A stretch of 64,000 bases of DNA from Benzoatithermus sp963720725 (lineage in GTDB: Bacteria; Pseudomonadota; Alphaproteobacteria; Geminicoccales; Geminicoccaceae), in the NCBI GenBank assembly GCA_963720725.1, contig CAVRGN010000003.1:1488001-1552000 (forward strand), in the 5' to 3' direction. The position numbers were made by a program, and so were the translations under genes. The notes under the pieces were generated by a model. The model saw only the letters and a program-made list of their open reading frames with translations. It made no database searches and had not been told where the DNA came from. This document shows, piece by piece, positions 37,436 through 45,674 of the stretch. The stretch's first letter is position 1; each line of letters starts with the position of its first letter.

Positions 37436-38457
37436 CGCTGCGGCTTGAGCACGGCCTCGGTGATCTCGGCATCGTCGTCGAGCGTGCGCTGCGGGCGAAC
37501 GCCCTGCTTCTGCAGCTCGCCATGGTAGGCGCGCACCGCGTCGGCCGGCGACAGGTTGCCGTCGACCACCTCACGCATCATGGCGACCATGGCCAGCGGT
37601 GCCTCGGCAAGGTTGATCTTGCGGCCGAACAGGGCCACGCGCGCTCCGTATTTCTCGCCCTGGTGCAGAAGCTCGAAGCAGTCGCGCGTGGTCCCGGCAC
37701 CGCCGCCGAGCACGCCCACGATCAGGCTGGAATCGAAGGAGGTCAGCTCCTCCAGCGCCTTGGGGCCATTGTAGGCGATCTTGAGGAACTGGGGCCGGTC
37801 GGCGCTGTGCACGCCGGCAAGGCAGCGCAGGATGTTGTCGTTGATGTAGTGGGGCAGAACCTCGGGATCGATCCCGGTCTCGACGTTCGGGTTGAAGACT
37901 TCCAAAAAATACCTGAAGCCGCAATCGGCCGCCTCGGCACGGAACTCGGCGAACGCGTCCAGCGATTCGAGGTCCGCATCGAGGTCGTGATTGAAGGTGA
38001 TCGAATAGAGCCCGAGGTCGGTGCCGGTGATCGGCGCACCCGGACTCGGCGTGGCCGTGCCCCACATGGTCCGGGGGATCGAGGCCGAGCGGAACGGCCG
38101 TGACGGCTCGTCATGGTACTTCGCACCGCGCATCCGCCAGATGTCGGAGGTGTCGTTGGCGCGGATCGCTGGCGTGACCGGGCTGTCCTTGAACAGGCCC
38201 TCGTCGCACAGCCGCTCCGTGTTGGACGCCGACATCAGCATGATGTCGACGACGCCCTGGCGGACGATGTCGCGGATCTGGTCGAGGAACTCGTCGCGGC
38301 TGCGGTAGCGGGTCCAGCTGCCGTCGGGCTCCCGCTTGGGCCCGGTCCAGCTCAGGCTCGGGCCCATGTCGGGGTCCTTGGCGTCGGCGATGATGAAGTC
38401 CTGACGGCGGTACTGGCCGGCGCGGATCCGGGCGAGCTTCTCGTCCAAGCGCTTCAT
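37432..38457 (-). CDS. aldolase-like (beta/alpha)8-barrel protein of unknown specificity
   Basis: A 341-residue protein, first of a three-gene coupled unit with the PfkB kinase and threonine aldolase. Alternating hydrophobic strands and helices (VDIMLMSASNTERL, LGLYSITFNHDLDADLESLDAF, FRYFLEVFNPNV, FLKIAYNGPKALEELTSF, SSLIVGVLGGGAGTTRDCFELLHQGEKYGARVALFGRKINLAE) resemble class I aldolase barrels; a lysine in FLKIAYNGPK or FGRKIN could be the Schiff-base residue. Aldolase plus kinase plus sugar importer suggests a kinase-aldolase sugar catabolic route. No exact family was recognised, so function is inference. Confidence 0.6.
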   Translation of the reverse strand: MKRLDEKLARIRAGQYRRQDFIIADAKDPDMGPSLSWTGPKREPDGSWTRYRSRDEFLDQIRDIVRQGVVDIMLMSASNTERLCDEGLFKDSPVTPAIRANDTSDIWRMRGAKYHDEPSRPFRSASIPRTMWGTATPSPGAPITGTDLGLYSITFNHDLDADLESLDAFAEFRAEAADCGFRYFLEVFNPNVETGIDPEVLPHYINDNILRCLAGVHSADRPQFLKIAYNGPKALEELTSFDSSLIVGVLGGGAGTTRDCFELLHQGEKYGARVALFGRKINLAEAPLAMVAMMREVVDGNLSPADAVRAYHGELQKQGVRPQRTLDDDAEITEAVLKPQR

Positions 38458-38626
38458 GACGGTCCTTTGCGGGTTCGGCCCAGGGGCGGATGGCTGGAAG
38501 CGCTGCCGCCACCGGCGGCCACTCCTGGGCGCCAGTCACGGTGGCGACCCTGTTGGGCATCGCATAGACCCGGCGCTCGATCGCTGCAAGACTCGGCCCC
38601 AGCCGCGAAGCGACCTTCAGCCGTTT

Positions 38627-38638
38627 TTGTCATGACAA
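38627..38638. promoter_or_regulatory. 12-bp palindrome upstream of brnT
   Basis: TTGTCATGACAA is a perfect palindrome centred 48 bp before the brnT ATG, in the divergent gap between the aldolase-like gene (minus) and brnTA (plus). BrnA antitoxins repress their own promoter by binding a palindrome, so this is the natural operator candidate. Confidence 0.45.
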
Positions 38639-38680
38639 GAAATCTTCACTTGCCGCGCCTCGGCTGGGTATCAGCGCCTG

Positions 38681-38950
38681 ATGCGGATTGGCTATGACCC
38701 CGCTAAGAGCGCCAGGCACGTCGCGGAACGGGGTCTGGCCTTCGATCGCGTTGCCGATCTGGAGCGGGAAACGGCGATCGTGGTCGAGGATGCTTGGCGC
38801 GACTATGGCGAGCGTCGCATGCGCGCGTTTCTCTACGGCGGGGGCAAGCCGTATGTGGTCGTCTACACGATGCGGGGCACGGTGCGATGGATCATCAGCT
38901 TTCGCCGTGCCCGCGAGACAGAGCGGAAACTCCATGAGCAGCCGATCTGA
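38681..38950 (+). CDS. brnT: BrnT family toxin
   Basis: An 89-residue ribonuclease toxin of the RelE-like type II family. MRIGYDPAKSARHVAERGLAFDRVADLE and the tail RWIISFRRARETERKLHE are the BrnT signatures; the family core W/YDxxKxxxNxxKHG..F reads YDPAKSARHVAERGLAF. It starts a two-gene operon with the antitoxin, overlapping it by 17 bp. The pair sits between two sugar operons, next to an AT-rich stretch, consistent with insertion. Confidence 0.9.
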   Translation: MRIGYDPAKSARHVAERGLAFDRVADLERETAIVVEDAWRDYGERRMRAFLYGGGKPYVVVYTMRGTVRWIISFRRARETERKLHEQPI

Positions 38951-39215
38951 TCCCTACCTGAGCGACGAGGACAGCCCGGAATGGACGGCGGCGGACTTCG
39001 CCCGCGCTCGGCCGGTCCAGGAGGTAGACCCCGCCATGCTGGAGGCCGTGGCCGAGTTCCGCCGGCGCGGCCGGCCGCCGGTGGACAGCCCGAAGGTGCG
39101 GATCGGCCTGCGGCTGGCGCCGGACGTCGTGGACGGCATCCGCGCCAGTGGGCGGGGGTACAATGCCAGGGTGGAGAAGGTATTGCGGGAGGCATTGGCG
39201 GAGGGAAAGCTGTAG
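38934..39215 (+). CDS. brnA: BrnA family antitoxin
   Basis: A 93-residue antitoxin. SDEDSPEWTAADFARARPVQEV is the toxin-binding N-terminus; the C-terminal RPPVDSPKVRIGLRLAPDVVDGIRASGRGYNARVEKVLREAL is the ribbon-helix-helix DNA-binding domain (BrnA_antitoxin) in the expected place. ATG 38934 lies within the end of brnT. It should neutralise BrnT and repress the operon. Confidence 0.9.
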   Translation: MSSRSDPYLSDEDSPEWTAADFARARPVQEVDPAMLEAVAEFRRRGRPPVDSPKVRIGLRLAPDVVDGIRASGRGYNARVEKVLREALAEGKL

Positions 39216-39608
39216 AGACTACAAACGCTCAGCCATCCGACAAATAACTACCTGAACTCGCTACTCTATTCACTGCGATGCTGAGTCGTATTAGCAGTTA
39301 AATCAAATAGAACATGCGAACTAAGTATTCAGTAAATATTATTTTGGATTAATTCGATGATCAAAGTGCTTGCATATAAATCAAATCATGTCAATGAAAC
39401 TTGTTGAAAAGGGTCAGGGAACCCTATCAAGTGCCTCGCCTATCGTTTGATCTCTCATCGCCTCTCAACGGCGCTGACCATCTACTTTGAATGCTGCAAT
39501 TCAGTTTGATGATGAGGGAACGCCGAAACGCGCAAATGGAGCGCGGAGAGGAGCCCGACGGGGGCTTCCGCTTGCCTCCCCTTTGACGCCGCTTGTCAAG
39601 CTGATAGC
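39216..39608. other. AT-rich intergenic scar between brnA and frcA
   Basis: About 390 bp without a gene. From roughly 39235 to 39420 the AT content is far above the rest of the window, with runs such as ATTATTTTGGATTAATTC. This may be remnant foreign DNA brought in with brnTA. A weak hairpin (AGGGT/ACCCT, six-base loop) followed by TTTT on the minus strand near 39408-39426 could end the frc transcript. Confidence 0.5.
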
Positions 39609-40391
39609 TCAGGCCGCTTCCAGCATGGGCGGGGGCTCCATGGCGCCGGTCATGATCGCGACCGCGTCGGACATGGAGTAGTCCTTGGGCCGGATCACGG
39701 CGATACGCCGTCCGAGGCGATGGATGTGGATGCGGTCGGCGACCTCGAACACGTGCGGCATGTTGTGGCTGATCAGCACGATCGGCAGGCCGCGTCGCCT
39801 CACGTCGACCATCAGCTCCAGCACCTTGCGCGATTCCTTGACGCCCAGCGCGGCGGTGGGCTCGTCCATGATCACCACCCGGCTGCCGAAAGCGGTGGCG
39901 CGCACGACCGCGACGCCCTGGCGCTGTCCGCCCGACAGGGTTTCCACCGGCTGGCCGATGTTCTGGATCGTGAGCAGTCCCAGCGAGTTCAGGTGCGCGC
40001 GCGCCTCCTTGCGCATCGCCGAGCGGTCGAGCAGGCGCAGCCAGCGCCCGAGGAACCCGCCCTTGCGCCGCTCGCGGCCGAGGAACAGGTTGTCGGCGAT
40101 CGACAGGGCCGGCGACAGGGCCAGATGCTGGTAGACCGTCTCGATGCCCGCGGTTCGCGCATCCATGGGCGAGCGGAACTGGACCGGCTGGCCGGCGAGC
40201 CGGATCTCGCCCTGGTCGGGAATCACCGCCCCCGAAAGCGCCTTGATCAGCGTCGATTTGCCGGCACCGTTGTCGCCGATCACCGCCAGGATCTCGCCCG
40301 GCATCAGGTCGAAGTCGGCGTGGTCGAGTGCGGTGACGCGCCCGTACCGCTTCACCAGCCCGCGTGCGGTCAGGATTGGACCCTCGCTCAT
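39609..40391 (-). CDS. frcA: fructose-type sugar ABC transporter ATP-binding protein
   Basis: A 260-residue ATPase from ATG 40391. Walker A GDNGAGKST, Q loop VYQHLALSP, signature LSGGQRQGVAV, Walker B VVIMDEPTAALG and switch His in LISHNMPHVFEVADRIHIHRLGRR are all intact. The sequence follows the rhizobial FrcA closely (YGRVTALDHADFDLMPGEILAVIGD, PKDYSMSDAVAIMTGA). It is one ATPase domain, unlike the duplicated RbsA, which is characteristic of FrcA. A GTG at 40403 would add four residues. It energises FrcC. Confidence 0.9.
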   Translation of the reverse strand: MSEGPILTARGLVKRYGRVTALDHADFDLMPGEILAVIGDNGAGKSTLIKALSGAVIPDQGEIRLAGQPVQFRSPMDARTAGIETVYQHLALSPALSIADNLFLGRERRKGGFLGRWLRLLDRSAMRKEARAHLNSLGLLTIQNIGQPVETLSGGQRQGVAVVRATAFGSRVVIMDEPTAALGVKESRKVLELMVDVRRRGLPIVLISHNMPHVFEVADRIHIHRLGRRIAVIRPKDYSMSDAVAIMTGAMEPPPMLEAA

Positions 40392-40403
40392 CGGCGCGGC
40401 CAC

Positions 40404-40758
40404 CGCCCGAGGAAGCTCTCGGCCGGGCGGCGCGCGCTCGTCTCCCCCGGACGCGTGGCGGATTGGGTTGCGCTGGTTTCCGGCAATTCCTTCCCCGATC
40501 GAAGAGGCGGTGCCGTGCCTTGGAGCACCGGCGATCGCCCGGAACCGCTCGCACCGCGGGTCGCGCGGCTGCCGACCCGGCGGCGACGATGCATGGCGCC
40601 GATCGATTGACGAGATAGGCTGCGGCAGAGTATAAAGACAAGTCTGTCTTGCGACTGGCGGGTCATGTCGTGCCCGAGGACCCCGGGCTACGTAAGCGCC
40701 ATGCCGGACCGGCCGGGCGGCTGCGGGGGCCCGGCCGCAACCGCGCTTGCCGACGCCG
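40404..40758. other. noncoding gap within the frc operon
   Basis: About 355 bp between frcC and frcA, long for a transport operon. No credible gene was found. A 6-bp inverted repeat (AAGACA, AGTC, TGTCTT) at 40635-40650 stands out and could be a protein site or transcript hairpin controlling frcA level. Confidence 0.4.
40635..40650. promoter_or_regulatory. inverted repeat in the frcC-frcA gap
   Basis: AAGACA and TGTCTT form a perfect 6-bp inverted repeat around AGTC, in a locally AT-rich spot (GTATAAAGACAAGTCTG). It is a candidate operator or small hairpin; no cognate regulator gene is present in the window. Confidence 0.3.
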
Positions 40759-41811
40759 CTAGGCCGACACCTTCCTGATCCACTGGTCGATCGTGACCGC
40801 GATGATGATCAGAAGGCCGACGGTGAACTCCTGCCACACCACGTCGACGCCCGCGAGCGCCAGCCCGTTGCGGAACACGCCCACGATCAGGGCACCCACG
40901 AGCGTGCCGATGATCGAGCCGCGGCCGCCGAACAGGCTGGTGCCGCCGATGACCACGGCGGTGATGGAATCGAGGTTGGCGGTCGCACCCGAAAGCGAGC
41001 TGATGGCGCCGATGCGCCCGATCAGCACCCAGCCGGCGATCGCGCAGATCAGACCGGCGGCGCCATAGACGGCGAGCAGCGTGCGGTCGGTGTCGATGCC
41101 GGCCAGGCGCGCGGCGTCGGGATCGTCGCCGGTGGCGTAGACGTGGCGGCCGAAGGCGGTGTGGTTGAGGATGTACCAGACCAGCGCCGCGAGCAGCAGC
41201 ATCAGGATCGAGCCGTAGGTCAGGCGCGCTCCGACGAACTGCAGCGCCGTGCCGGTGAACTGGAGGAACGGGGCCGCCGCCTCGACCTCCTGCTGCCGGA
41301 TGGTCTGGCTCTGCGAGTACCACAAGTTCAGCGCGCCGAAGATGCTCCAGGTACCCAGCGTGACGATGAACGGCGGCAGCCGCAGGCGCGTGACCAGCAT
41401 GCCGTTGACCAGCCCGCAGGCGAGGCCGGTGATCAGGCCGATGACGAACGCCAGCGGCACGGGCACGCCGGTGACCACGGCGAGCTTGCCCATGACCACC
41501 GAGCTCAGGACCATGATGGCCCCCACTGAGAGATCGATGCCCGCGGTGAGGATGATCAGGGTCTGCGCGATCCCGACCACGCCGATGATCGTGACCTGCT
41601 GCAGGATCAGCGACAAATTGAAGGGGTGGAAGAACCGCGTGCCGACAATGGTGCTGAACGTCGCCACGCCGAGCAGCAGGACGATGAACGGCACCGTGGT
41701 GGGAAAGGCATGCAGGAAGTGCTGCAGCCGCTTGAGCGGTCCGCGCCGTTCCTCCTCGAACACGGGCGTCCCCTCGACCGCCGGGTCGAGGGGACCGGAT
41801 TCGACGGCCAC
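40759..41811 (-). CDS. frcC: fructose-type sugar ABC transporter permease
   Basis: A 350-residue BPD_transp_2 permease with about ten membrane segments. LQQVTIIGVVGIAQTLIILTAGIDLSVGAIMVLSSVV, GLVNGMLVTRLRLPPFIVTLGTWSIFGALNLWYS and ITAVVIGGTSLFGGRGSIIGTLVGALIVGVFRNGL are the conserved loops of RbsC/FrcC permeases, with the EAA-like segment in the last. Located between frcB and frcA, as in rhizobial frcBCA. Confidence 0.92.
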   Translation of the reverse strand: MAVESGPLDPAVEGTPVFEEERRGPLKRLQHFLHAFPTTVPFIVLLLGVATFSTIVGTRFFHPFNLSLILQQVTIIGVVGIAQTLIILTAGIDLSVGAIMVLSSVVMGKLAVVTGVPVPLAFVIGLITGLACGLVNGMLVTRLRLPPFIVTLGTWSIFGALNLWYSQSQTIRQQEVEAAAPFLQFTGTALQFVGARLTYGSILMLLLAALVWYILNHTAFGRHVYATGDDPDAARLAGIDTDRTLLAVYGAAGLICAIAGWVLIGRIGAISSLSGATANLDSITAVVIGGTSLFGGRGSIIGTLVGALIVGVFRNGLALAGVDVVWQEFTVGLLIIIAVTIDQWIRKVSA

Positions 41812-41831
41812 GGGCGTGGCCTAGCGGTGCC

Positions 41832-42869
41832 TCAGCCCCAGCACTTGGTCAGGCCCTCGGCCGAGGTGATCGACGGCACGCCGTCGACCGGCTTGTCGGT
41901 GATCAGGGCGACGCCGGTGTTGAAGAACTCGAGGCCCGGGGTGGGCTCGGGCTTCTTGCCGGACTTGGCGAACTCGGCCACCGCCTCGACCCCCATCGAC
42001 GCCATCAGGAGCGGGAACTGCATCGAGGTGGCGCCGATCACGCCGGCCTCGACGTTCTTCACGCCCGGGCAGCCGCCGTCGACCGAGGTCATCAGGACGT
42101 CGTTTTCCTTGCCCGCGGCCTTCAGCGCCTCGTAGGCGCCGGCGGCAGTGGGCTCGTTGATGGTGTAGACGACGCTGAGGTCGGGATCCTTCTGGAGCAG
42201 GTTCTCCATGCCGGTCCGGCCGCCTTCCTCCGCACCCTTGCCCCACTGGTGGCCGACGATGCGCGGATCGGTCTCCTCGCCGTAACGCTTGGGGTCCATG
42301 ATGTCGATGCCGAAGCCCTGCATGAAGCCCTGGTCGCGCAGCATGTCGACGGTGGGCTGGTTCTCCAGGGCGTCCAGGAACGCGATCTTGGCGTCCGCCG
42401 CCTTGTCGCCCAGGGTCTTCGCGGCCCACTGGCCGATCAGCTCGCCGGCCTTGAAGTTGTCGGTGGCGAAGGTGGCGTCCGCGGCGTCGATCGGATCCAG
42501 TGGGGTGTCGAGCGCGATCACCAGGATCCCGGCCTCGCGCGCCTTCTGGATCGTCGGCACGATCGCCTTGGTGTCGCTGGGCGTGATCAGGATGCCCTTC
42601 GCACCGGCCGAGATCAGGCTCTCGACCGCCGCCACCTGGCCCTCATTGTCGCCGTCATACTTGCCGGCGAAGCTGCGCAACTCGACCCCGGCCTCCTTGG
42701 CCTTGGCCTCCGCACCCTCCTTCATCTTGACGAAGAACGGGTTGTTGTTGGTCTTGGTGATCAGCCCGACGATCACTTCCTCGGCCGAGGCGCCGCCAGC
42801 GCCCGCCATGGTCAAGCCGATCGCGCTGGCCATCAGGAGGCCGCGCTTGGTCCACCTCGTCGCGCTCAT
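41832..42869 (-). CDS. frcB: fructose-type sugar ABC transporter substrate-binding protein
   Basis: A 345-residue periplasmic protein from ATG 42869 (GGAGC eight bases upstream). A signal peptide (GLLMASAIGLTMAGAGGASA) precedes the Peripla_BP_4 fold: EEVIVGLITKTNNNPFFVKMKEGAEAKAKEAGVEL, LISAGAKGILITPSDTKAIVPTIQKAREAGILVIALDTP and a C-terminal LEFFNTGVALITDKP. FrcB of rhizobia binds fructose, ribose and mannose; the exact sugar here is inferred. First gene of frcBCA. Confidence 0.92.
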   Translation of the reverse strand: MSATRWTKRGLLMASAIGLTMAGAGGASAEEVIVGLITKTNNNPFFVKMKEGAEAKAKEAGVELRSFAGKYDGDNEGQVAAVESLISAGAKGILITPSDTKAIVPTIQKAREAGILVIALDTPLDPIDAADATFATDNFKAGELIGQWAAKTLGDKAADAKIAFLDALENQPTVDMLRDQGFMQGFGIDIMDPKRYGEETDPRIVGHQWGKGAEEGGRTGMENLLQKDPDLSVVYTINEPTAAGAYEALKAAGKENDVLMTSVDGGCPGVKNVEAGVIGATSMQFPLLMASMGVEAVAEFAKSGKKPEPTPGLEFFNTGVALITDKPVDGVPSITSAEGLTKCWG

Positions 42870-43261
42870 CTCGATGCTCCCTGGTTCCACACTGTGCCGT
42901 TCTTCCCCCGCGTTGCGGCGGCGTGGCGATGGGTTGGGACCATGGCGCGCAGGTCGGTCAACGTCAACGCGAGACGAGCCCGGTCTGACCCCACCGGCGA
43001 AGAGCGCGTAAGATCAAAAAATAAAGTCTATTGACCTAGTGGGGATTTGGGATAACTCTTCCGGCAGGCAAGACCGCTCGGGAGGACGAGCTGATGTCCG
43101 CAATGCCAGCTTTCCAGTTTCAGTCCCGCGCAAGACGGCTCCGGATTCCCGGGACCGAAGGGACGTTTCGCCGCTTGCCGCGTGGTCATGGCTACACCCG
43201 CGGGTTGGTTGGGCGCTACACGCCACAACCTGGGCAACGTAAGGCTGCGAGGAGGCCAAGC
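42870..43261. other. intergenic region between frcB and a small plus-strand gene
   Basis: About 390 bp. The frcBCA promoter must lie here; an AT-rich patch at 43010-43035 (AAAAAATAAAGTCTATTGAC) is the likeliest site. No gene was recognised before the small membrane-protein gene at 43262. Confidence 0.4.
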
Positions 43262-43423
43262 ATGATCGCTTCCGCGGATCGCTTCGTCGCCGCCGATCTG
43301 CCGGCTCACGTCGCGCAGCGGGTCCAAGCCGATGCCATTGCGTCACCCTGCCTGCGCAATGCCGTCCTTGCGAGCGCCCTGTTGTGGGGGCTGATCGCAG
43401 CCGCGGTAGCGGTCGCCCTTTGA
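43262..43423 (+). CDS. 53-residue single-helix membrane protein
   Basis: A perfect AGGAGG ribosome site (43250-43255) lies six bases before ATG 43262, the strongest I noticed in the window, so translation is likely. The product has a polar N-terminal half (ADRFVAADLPAHVAQRVQADAI) and one C-terminal membrane helix (NAVLASALLWGLIAAAVAVAL). I recognise no family; it is not a light-harvesting polypeptide (no conserved His/Trp pattern). It converges with the cyclase gene that ends at 43431. Confidence 0.55.
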   Translation: MIASADRFVAADLPAHVAQRVQADAIASPCLRNAVLASALLWGLIAAAVAVAL

Positions 43424-43430
43424 TGTCCGC

Positions 43431-44966
43431 TCAGTCCAGGCCGTGCCCGAGGCGGAAGGTCGCGAACCGCCCACGGCCGCGCAGCTCGACTTCGCCCAGG
43501 CTCGCGACGGCGGCTGTGGCGCCCAGTTGGCTGCGCGTGGCAGCGGAGATCGTGACCGTGCCCGGCTCGGCGAGCTGCTGCAGGCGCGATGCCACGTTCA
43601 CGGTGTCGCCCCACACGTCGTAGCTGAATTTGCGGCTGCCGATCACGCCGGCGAGAACTGGACCACTGTGCAGCCCGATGCGCAGCCGGTAGTCCGCCCC
43701 GAGTTCCGGCGCCAGCGCGCTCGTCGCCTCGATCATGCGCAAGGCGAGCGCCGCCGCGGCTGCGGCATGGTCGGTGCGAGCCTCGGGCACGCCGGCGACC
43801 GCGAGGTAGGCATCGCCCACCGTCTTGATCTTCTCCACTCCCAACTCGACCGCCAGCGCGTCGAAGGCGCTGACCAACCGGTCGAGATCGGCCACGAGGC
43901 GCGCCGGCGACAGCCTTGCGGCGATGCGGGTGAAGCCCACTATGTCGGCGAACAGGACGGTGACGGCGTCGATCCGGTCGGCGATGCTATGCTCGCCGCG
44001 GCCCAGCCGGGCGACGATGGCGGCGGGCAGGATGTTGTGTAGCAGGGTTTCGGCGCGCTGCTTCTCGGCGGCGAGCCGGCCGAGATAGTGGCGCTCGCGG
44101 TCGCGCAGGCGCTTGCGCTCCAGCGCTGCGGCGACGCGGGCGCGCAGGATCGCGGTGTCGAAGGGTTTGCGGATGAAGTCCTGCGCACCGGCCGCGAGGC
44201 ACTGGGCGGTCATCTCCGCGGGATCGATGCCCGACAGCACCAGGACCGGCAGGTCGGCCACGGCCGTTCGGCGGCGCAGCGCCAGCAGCACCTCCAGACC
44301 GTTCATGCCGGGCATCAGGAGGTCGAGCAGAACCAGGTCGAAGGAATGCTCGTGGAGCGTCTCCAGCGCGGCGGCGCCGGATGCCGCCATCGCCACCTCG
44401 TGGCCGGCGAGCGAGAGGATGTCGTGGAGCAGCAGCCGGTTGTTCTCGTGGTCGTCGACGATCAGGATCCGCCCGGGACTGCCGGCTGCGATCCCGGGCA
44501 GGGCGTCCACCGTCCGGGCCAAAGCCGCGGCGAGCTCGGTAGCACCGCTCTCGGCCGCGAGACCCGCACCTGCGCCGAGATCGTCGATGCGGCCGAGGAT
44601 CTCGGCGACGCGCCGAATGACGCGCGCGAGTTCCTCCCGCGCCACCGGCAAGCCGTCCTCGAGCAGGAGCTCGGCGAACCCCTTGATGGCGCCCAGGGGC
44701 GAGCGCAGATCGTGGCGCAGGCGGCGCAACAGCGGCACCTCGTCCTCGCCGGCCTCCAATGCCGCGCCCGCGACGGCGAGGCGTTCGGTGGCCTGCCGTG
44801 CGGAGGAGACGATCCGCCCGAGATATCCGGACTCGCGGCTACCCGGTAGGGCCTGGTCGGCCAGCATCTGACCGTAGGCGAGGATCGCGTTGGCGGGCAC
44901 CAGGAGTTGCTCGCGCAGCAGGGCGTGGCGCGCGCTGTTCCGCAGGAGCGTCTCACGCGCGGTCAA
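43431..44966 (-). CDS. receiver-domain adenylate/guanylate cyclase with a kinase-like N-terminus
   Basis: A 511-residue protein from a TTG at 44966 (GGGAG about nine bases upstream). Order: an N-terminal histidine-kinase dimerisation-like segment (LLRRLRHDLRSPLGAIKGFAELLLE, about 85-110) but no ATPase domain; a receiver domain (about 165-285, ILIVDDHENN, phospho-Asp in LVLLDLLMPGMNG, Lys in FIRKPFD); a coiled linker; and a class III nucleotide cyclase (about 320-505, VTVLFADIVGFTRIAARLSP, KIKTVGDAYLAVAGVP, YDVWGDTVNVASRLQQ) with the metal Asp residues present. It should make cAMP or cGMP in response to phosphorylation. The start codon is a judgement. Confidence 0.85.
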   Translation of the reverse strand: MTARETLLRNSARHALLREQLLVPANAILAYGQMLADQALPGSRESGYLGRIVSSARQATERLAVAGAALEAGEDEVPLLRRLRHDLRSPLGAIKGFAELLLEDGLPVAREELARVIRRVAEILGRIDDLGAGAGLAAESGATELAAALARTVDALPGIAAGSPGRILIVDDHENNRLLLHDILSLAGHEVAMAASGAAALETLHEHSFDLVLLDLLMPGMNGLEVLLALRRRTAVADLPVLVLSGIDPAEMTAQCLAAGAQDFIRKPFDTAILRARVAAALERKRLRDRERHYLGRLAAEKQRAETLLHNILPAAIVARLGRGEHSIADRIDAVTVLFADIVGFTRIAARLSPARLVADLDRLVSAFDALAVELGVEKIKTVGDAYLAVAGVPEARTDHAAAAAALALRMIEATSALAPELGADYRLRIGLHSGPVLAGVIGSRKFSYDVWGDTVNVASRLQQLAEPGTVTISAATRSQLGATAAVASLGEVELRGRGRFATFRLGHGLD

Positions 44967-45051
44967 GGTGGTGTGCTCCCGGTTGCCGGATCGGATTGGA
45001 TCGGCCAAGTTGCCGGCCCGAATGGCGGGTCGGCGATGGCAGGGGGAGGCA

Positions 45052-45612
45052 ATGGAAGATCGGGTCGAGCATGTCGTGCTGGTGGACGAGAACGACGTCC
45101 CCCTCGGCACCGCGCCCAAGCTCGCCGCGCACCGCGAGGGGAGGCTGCACCGTGCCCTCTCCGTGATCGTCCGCGACCGCCAAGGCCGTATTCTCCTGCA
45201 GAAGCGGCACGTCGGCAAATACCACTCCGGCGGCCTGTGGACCAATACCTGCTGCAGCCATCCGCGGCCCGACGAGCCGGTGCAGGTGGCTGCGGGGCGC
45301 CGCCTGCGCGAGGAGATGGGCTTCTCGTGCCGCCTGTTGCCGCTGATCAGCGTCACCTATCGCGCCGAAGTCGGCAATGGTCTGGTCGAGCATGAGCTGG
45401 TCCATGTGTTCGCCGGACGGTACGATGGTGCGGTCCAGCCGGACCCGGCCGAGGCCGACGGCTACGACTGGGTCGAGCCGCAGGCCCTGCAGGCCGACAT
45501 GGCGCGCACCCCGGAGCGCTACAGCGTCTGGTTCCGCAAATACTGCGCCGAGCACTGGGATCTGGTAGCCGGCGACGAGGGCTGGCGTGATCTCGCCAGC
45601 CTCGCCGGTTGA
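45052..45612 (+). CDS. idi: isopentenyl-diphosphate delta-isomerase, type I
   Basis: A 186-residue Nudix-fold isomerase interconverting IPP and DMAPP, the precursors of carotenoids and the phytyl/geranylgeranyl tail. The catalytic Cys67 is in WTNTCCSHP, and the second catalytic motif is the acidic EHE (113-115) in VEHELVHVF; GRRLREEMGF is the Nudix-like helix. GGGGGAGG precedes the ATG. Its location directly upstream of bchI matches photosynthesis gene clusters of several phototrophs, where idi supplies pigment synthesis. Confidence 0.95.
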   Translation: MEDRVEHVVLVDENDVPLGTAPKLAAHREGRLHRALSVIVRDRQGRILLQKRHVGKYHSGGLWTNTCCSHPRPDEPVQVAAGRRLREEMGFSCRLLPLISVTYRAEVGNGLVEHELVHVFAGRYDGAVQPDPAEADGYDWVEPQALQADMARTPERYSVWFRKYCAEHWDLVAGDEGWRDLASLAG

Positions 45613-45674
45613 GCCCCGGCGCCGCGACGTCGCAGGCCGAGTTCCGCACATGACCGGGCCGCCATAGGGTGAGC

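Noticed and set aside
43028..43346. Overlapping minus-strand open frames of about 100 codons
   Set aside because: They are antisense to the region with the small membrane gene and have no motif; they also overlap each other.
43262..43423. Idea that the mini-protein is a light-harvesting polypeptide
   Set aside because: It lacks the conserved histidine within the membrane helix that binds bacteriochlorophyll and the aromatic C-terminal pattern.
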